Positions 60,702 to 64,000 of a DNA stretch of 64,000 bases are shown piece after piece; positions within the stretch are counted from its first letter, which is position 1, and each line of letters starts with the position of its first letter. The DNA is from Paraburkholderia lycopersici (lineage in GTDB: Bacteria > Pseudomonadota > Gammaproteobacteria > Burkholderiales > Burkholderiaceae), in the NCBI RefSeq assembly GCF_900096975.1, contig NZ_FMYQ01000023.1, positions 1 to 64,000 on the forward strand, read 5' to 3'. A model generated the notes under the pieces. It was not told the DNA's origin. It made no database searches and was given only the letters and a program-made list of their open reading frames with translations. The position numbers and the translations under genes were made by a program.

Positions 60702-61403
60702 TCAGGCGTGGCGTTGCGCGAGCGGAGCGAGGACGTTGCGGGTTTGCGAGACGGGCGCGACCGGCGCGCGGTTCGGGCGGCCGGCTTTCCATTTGGCGCG
60801 CACGTAGGGCCGGTCGTGGCCCGAGACGGTCAGTGCGAGGTTCGTGACCCAGCGATGCGTAGGCACGTGCACGTTGTGCAACGCGACAGTCAGCGCCGCG
60901 AGACTCAGTGCGACGACGGCCGCCGAAATCCGCTGCGCCTGCGCCTGCCACCAGTAACGCGCGAACACGATCGCGGTGAGTGCGCCGACGATGCAGCCCG
61001 TGACAGCTTCGGAAGGCGAATGCGCGTCGAGCACCACGCGGGACAGCGCGACCGCCAGCCCCACCGCGAGCCCCGTCGCGACGCCTGTTATCCGCACGAT
61101 GGACGGCGCGCCTTGCAGCATCAGGAAAAACGCGACGGGATAGACGGCCGTGGACAGCATGGCGTGGCCGCTGATGCCCGTGAAGTCGAGTTCGCGCACG
61201 CCCATGCCCCAGCCGAGAAAGGCGAGCTTGGTGAGCGTGACGAGGCCGATCGCCACGCCGAGCAGCATCACCCAGCTCGCCGCCATGCGCCACGAATAGC
61301 CGGCTACGAGCCATAGCGCGATTGCCAGCGCGAGCGGCAGGGTGAGGCCTGCGCCGCCGAGGTTGGTAATCGAGTACCAAAGGTGAAGGGGTAAATCTGG
61401 CAT
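60702..61403 (-). CDS. PAP2 superfamily membrane phosphatase
   Basis: A 233-residue membrane protein with five to six helices. The PAP2 motifs are reduced but present: FTGISGHAMLSTAVYPV gives the SGH core, and LSRVVLDAHSPSEAVTG gives the third motif SR-x5-H-x3, with Glu in place of the usual Asp. The first KxxxxxxRP motif is not clearly visible. Relatives are lipid phosphatases such as PgpB or undecaprenyl-pyrophosphate phosphatases. The ATG at 61403 gives a first membrane helix at about 18-35. Confidence 0.85.
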   Translation of the reverse strand: MPDLPLHLWYSITNLGGAGLTLPLALAIALWLVAGYSWRMAASWVMLLGVAIGLVTLTKLAFLGWGMGVRELDFTGISGHAMLSTAVYPVAFFLMLQGAPSIVRITGVATGLAVGLAVALSRVVLDAHSPSEAVTGCIVGALTAIVFARYWWQAQAQRISAAVVALSLAALTVALHNVHVPTHRWVTNLALTVSGHDRPYVRAKWKAGRPNRAPVAPVSQTRNVLAPLAQRHA

Positions 61404-61610
61404 GAGTCCGCGCCGCTATGTCTGAAAGGGGAATCCCACGATGGCAGATGCTTGACAGCTACCGGCTTAACGCGCGAGCGGCCGGGGCGGCCGACACGCG
61501 CGTCAGACAAGCTTGCAGTATAGCCGCGCCGCATGGACGAAGCGCACGGCGTCGTTCTGCATGAGCTGGAATCGAACCAGTCCGGTCTGCAGCCTCGTTC
61601 GTTTGGTGTT

Positions 61611-61627
61611 ATTGTGCGTTGCACAAT
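61611..61627. promoter_or_regulatory. Perfect inverted repeat upstream of the PHB-depolymerase-like gene
   Basis: ATTGTGC-GTT-GCACAAT is a perfect 7-bp inverted repeat. It is located 53 bp before the esterase ATG in the divergent promoter region with PAP2. It looks like a dimeric-repressor operator. TTGTGC/GCACAA half-sites resemble sites reported near PHB genes, but I cannot verify a regulator. Confidence 0.45.
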
Positions 61628-61680
61628 GACGGATCGCGGCATAACGCCACGATGTGTCAGACCCTTTTACGAGGCCGCTG

Positions 61681-62862
61681 ATGACGAAAAATCTGACGAA
61701 GCTATGGACAGGTGGCATGCGACGTCTGCTCGCCATTCAGAGCCGGGCTGCCCGCGACGCCCTGAAGGGCGTCGATTCGACCCCGGTCCACGCCCTTCGG
61801 CCGCAAGCGATCTGGCGCGCCGCTCAAGCCGCTGCCGAGCAGGCGGCGAGGCAATCCACCCAGGCGCCGGGCGCGCCGGCGCGCGAGTCGCGCGTGGGCC
61901 CGCGCGCGGCCGCCTGGGCCGCGGGCGAATGGCGCCGCGCGGAGCATCTTGCGTCGGCCCGCGCCCACCATGCGGCGCGCGCGCTTCCTTATGGGCTTTA
62001 TTTGCCGGCCGGCGGCGCAACGGCGGGCATGCCGCTCGTGGTGATGCTGCACGGCTGCAAGCAGTCGATGGATTCGTTCGCCGAAGGCACGCGCATGAAT
62101 CTGCTCGCCGACCGCCATGGTTTCGCAGTGGTGTATCCCGAGCAGTCGGAGCGCGCACACCCGCACCAGTGCTGGCATTGGTACGACGCGCGCGACGCGG
62201 CGGGCGGCGGCGAGGCGGCAGCCGTCGTCTCGCTGATCGACGCGCTGGTCGCGGAGCACGGTTTCGACCGCTCTCGTGTTTATGCGGCGGGATTGTCGGC
62301 GGGCGCGGGACTCGCGATGCTGCTGGCGGTGCGCTGGCCCAGCCGCTTCGCGGCTGTCGCGCTGCACTCCGGGCCGGCCTTTGGCGAGGCGCGTTCCGGC
62401 GTCTCCGCGCTCGACGTGATGCGGCGCGGCGTGCACCGCGACCCCGTGGCGCTCGTCGATGGCGAACTGGGCGAGCGTGCGCATCCCGGTATGCCGGCGA
62501 TCGTTTTGCAGGGTGACGCGGATGCGGTGGTCGCGCCCTTGAATGCGGAACAGCTCGCCGTGCAACTCCTGCGGCTGAACGGGCTCGCCGATGTGCGCGG
62601 CGTGCGCCAGGGCGTCGTCTCGCACGAGATTTTCAAGGACGGTTATCGCGAGCAGGACTACGAACTCGACGGTGCGAGCGTCGTGCGGCTATGCCGCGTG
62701 GCGGAACTGGACCATGCCTGGAGTGGCGGCGACGAGGCCGTGCCCTTCCATTCATCGACGGGGCCGGACGCGAGCGCGATGATCTGGGACTTTTTCCGGG
62801 GGCATCGCCGGGACGCCGCCGACGAAATTTACGATGACGAATTGGCGCAGGACGCACGGTAA
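61681..62862 (+). CDS. PHB depolymerase-family esterase
   Basis: A 393-residue esterase. A long Ala/Arg-rich N-terminus (1 to about 95) is followed by an alpha/beta hydrolase core: oxyanion-type LVVMLHGCKQSMDSFAEGT, nucleophile box AAGLSAGAGLAM, acid region LQGDADAVVAPLN and catalytic His in AELDHAWSGG. This is the 'esterase, PHB depolymerase family' plan (LpqC/PhaZ-like). No signal peptide is obvious, so it may be cytoplasmic. GAGG lies about 7 bp before the ATG at 61681. Activity on polyhydroxybutyrate is not proven. Confidence 0.88.
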   Translation: MTKNLTKLWTGGMRRLLAIQSRAARDALKGVDSTPVHALRPQAIWRAAQAAAEQAARQSTQAPGAPARESRVGPRAAAWAAGEWRRAEHLASARAHHAARALPYGLYLPAGGATAGMPLVVMLHGCKQSMDSFAEGTRMNLLADRHGFAVVYPEQSERAHPHQCWHWYDARDAAGGGEAAAVVSLIDALVAEHGFDRSRVYAAGLSAGAGLAMLLAVRWPSRFAAVALHSGPAFGEARSGVSALDVMRRGVHRDPVALVDGELGERAHPGMPAIVLQGDADAVVAPLNAEQLAVQLLRLNGLADVRGVRQGVVSHEIFKDGYREQDYELDGASVVRLCRVAELDHAWSGGDEAVPFHSSTGPDASAMIWDFFRGHRRDAADEIYDDELAQDAR

Positions 62863-62888
62863 AGGGCATTCATGCGCGGGAGTAGGTA

Positions 62889-62917
62889 TTTACCCGTTAT
62901 AGGGTTTACCCTATAAT
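62889..62917 (+). promoter_or_regulatory. Sigma-70-like promoter with overlapping palindrome, for the DUF3563 gene
   Basis: TTTACC (62889-62894), a 17-bp spacer and a consensus TATAAT (62912-62917) form a good promoter 48 bp before the ATG. TTATAGGGT-TT-ACCCTATAA (62897-62916) is a perfect 9-bp inverted repeat that overlaps the -10 box. A similar half-site, TTTACCCGTTAT, lies at 62889-62900, so the element has at least three half-sites. Confidence 0.65.
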
Positions 62918-62964
62918 GGTTTCGTCTGTTTCGCGGGCGCGTGCCCGTCAAGAAGGGCCAAATC

Positions 62965-63144
62965 ATGTACCTGCTCAGCCGTCTTTTCCTGTTCCTCACC
63001 GAAACCGCCGAAGCTCGCCGTCAGCAGCGCGAAGAAGCGTATCTCGCCGAATCGGTGGACATCTATGACCTCGAATTCCGCATGCGCAAGATGGATCGCG
63101 AGAAGGCCACGCGCCATCCGTCGTGGATGAATCACTACGGCTAA
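62965..63144 (+). CDS. DUF3563 family small protein
   Basis: A 59-residue protein beginning MYLLSRLFLFLTETAEARR and continuing EEAYLAESVDIYDLEFRMRK to RHPSWMNHYG. The SVDIYDLEFRMRKMD core is the DUF3563 signature, a family largely confined to Burkholderiales and of unknown function. AAGGG lies about 8 bp before the ATG. A strong promoter with a palindrome lies upstream and a terminator lies downstream, so it is a compact single-gene unit. Confidence 0.9.
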   Translation: MYLLSRLFLFLTETAEARRQQREEAYLAESVDIYDLEFRMRKMDREKATRHPSWMNHYG

Positions 63145-63178
63145 GCTGGCGTGCCGCGCCCTGCGAGGCGCGATGAAG

Positions 63179-63200
63179 ACGGCGCGCGAGCGCCGTTTTT
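63179..63200 (+). terminator. Rho-independent terminator after the DUF3563 gene
   Basis: ACGGCGC (63179-63185) and GCGCCGT (63190-63196) form a perfect 7-bp stem with a GCGA tetraloop, followed by a T-run. It lies 35 bp after the stop codon. Confidence 0.9.
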
Positions 63201-63226
63201 GCGTCTACGGCGCGTAAATGCGTCGC

Positions 63227-64000
63227 TCAGCGGCCTGAACCCGGCATTTCGGCGGGCTGCTTTTCCTGCACGCCGTAGCAGCCGCGATAGGTCGCGTAGA
63301 ACGAACAGTAGAGCATCGTCGTCACGATGATGAGCGCGGGCATCAGGATCGCCACCGTGAAGTCGCCCGCGCCGAGCGCGCGCAGCAGCGTCGACAGGCC
63401 GATCGAGACGACGGTCGACACCGCGAACCACAGCGCGCCGTACACCACGAACGCGCCCTTGTTGCGCCAACAGCTCACGATGCTGAAGAACATGGCCTTC
63501 ACAGGCGGCACGTCGTGCCACGCCGTGAGCACGGGCGCGAACCAGAACAGCATCGACACCGGCACGTAGCAGAGCAGCGAGGCGAGCACCGCCAGCGGCA
63601 TGTCGCCGTTTTCGAGCGTATCGGCGTCGAGCGAGCCGCCTATCGTCATCAGGCGCAGCAGCGCGCCGCCGTCAACGAATGCGGACGCCGCGAGCACCAG
63701 CAGCATCGCCACCACATAAATCGCGCCGAGCACCAGCAGGTGCTTCGCCACCGTGTTGCCATACGAGCGAAAGCCGTCGATGAGGATGGTCGGGAACACC
63801 GGCTTGCCCGCGATCGTGTCGCGGCACGCCGCCATGAAGCCGACGGCCACCCCCGGCACGAACAGCAGCGGAAGCACGCCGCCGATCACGGGAATGGCCG
63901 AAATCAGCGTCATCGCCAGCAAATAGGCGAAGAACAGCGTGAGAAACGCGAGCGGATTGCGACGGAACAGCCAGATGCCCTGGCGGAACCAGACGTAGCC
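63227..64000 (-). CDS. BPSS1780-type membrane protein (5' end cut by the window)
   Basis: 258 codons (including stop) of a multi-helix membrane protein. At the window edge it reads GYVWFRQGIWLFRRNPLAF, the usual N-terminal region of this beta-proteobacterial family, and about five to six helices follow (AMTLISAIPVIGGVLPLLFV and others). It ends in a short soluble tail, CYGVQEKQPAEMPGSGR. The true start lies beyond base 64000. The family has no known function. It is convergent with the DUF3563 gene. Confidence 0.82.
   Translation of the reverse strand, partial: GYVWFRQGIWLFRRNPLAFLTLFFAYLLAMTLISAIPVIGGVLPLLFVPGVAVGFMAACRDTIAGKPVFPTILIDGFRSYGNTVAKHLLVLGAIYVVAMLLVLAASAFVDGGALLRLMTIGGSLDADTLENGDMPLAVLASLLCYVPVSMLFWFAPVLTAWHDVPPVKAMFFSIVSCWRNKGAFVVYGALWFAVSTVVSIGLSTLLRALGAGDFTVAILMPALIIVTTMLYCSFYATYRGCYGVQEKQPAEMPGSGR

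Overview
The window is GC-rich, densely coded DNA with the gene order of a Burkholderiaceae replicon (Burkholderia / Paraburkholderia / Caballeronia type). The assignment rests on the chain gltA - leuC - entericidin - leuD - leuB - asd - fimV - truA - trpF - trpB - DNA methyltransferase - trpA - accD - folC - dedD-like - cvpA - purF - metZ, and on lineage-typical families such as DUF3563 and the BPSS1780-type membrane protein. I saw no rRNA, tRNA, insertion sequence, prophage or CRISPR array.

Layout. 1-6.5 kb: the 3' end of gltA with its terminator, a VOC protein, an alpha/beta hydrolase, a Gly/Met/His-rich lipoprotein, a QseCB-like two-component system, a TerB-like protein, a zinc-ribbon protein and a MipA/OmpV porin-like protein. 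6.5-7.3 kb: an 839-bp non-coding stretch with long inverted repeats ahead of leuC. 7.3-26.5 kb: a biosynthetic superblock for leucine, aspartate-family amino acids, tryptophan, malonyl-CoA, folate, purine and methionine. Its control elements include a Thr/Ile-rich leader peptide before asd and a SAM-II riboswitch with an intrinsic terminator before metZ. 26.6-31.1 kb: MOSC protein, AraC regulator, FKBP isomerase, a degenerate histidine-kinase-like protein and a CNNM/CBS membrane protein.

31.1-49.6 kb: one seven-gene minus-strand operon, transcribed glgE - treS/maltokinase - glgB - glgX - treZ - malQ - treY, with several 4-bp ATGA overlaps. Together the products form a closed route. TreS and its kinase half make maltose-1-phosphate from trehalose, GlgE polymerises it, GlgB branches the glucan, and GlgX, MalQ, TreY and TreZ return it to trehalose.

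49.9-64 kb: accessory genes. These are a DUF1345 membrane protein, the remnant of a gluconate-dehydrogenase-type locus (a 3' fragment of a GMC flavoprotein plus a cytochrome c whose third haem motif is CASCC), a metallophosphatase, a RES/Xre toxin-antitoxin pair with a palindromic operator inside its promoter, a LysR/tautomerase divergon, PPK2, a YdcH-like protein, a CHAD protein, a ModE-like regulator, a PAP2 phosphatase, a PHB-depolymerase-family esterase, DUF3563 and a membrane protein cut by the window edge.

The most interesting signals are the Thr/Ile leader peptide with mutually exclusive stems ahead of asd, the large structured non-coding region before leuC, the N-terminal degenerate duplicate of the catalytic domain in GlgE, and the decaying dehydrogenase locus.
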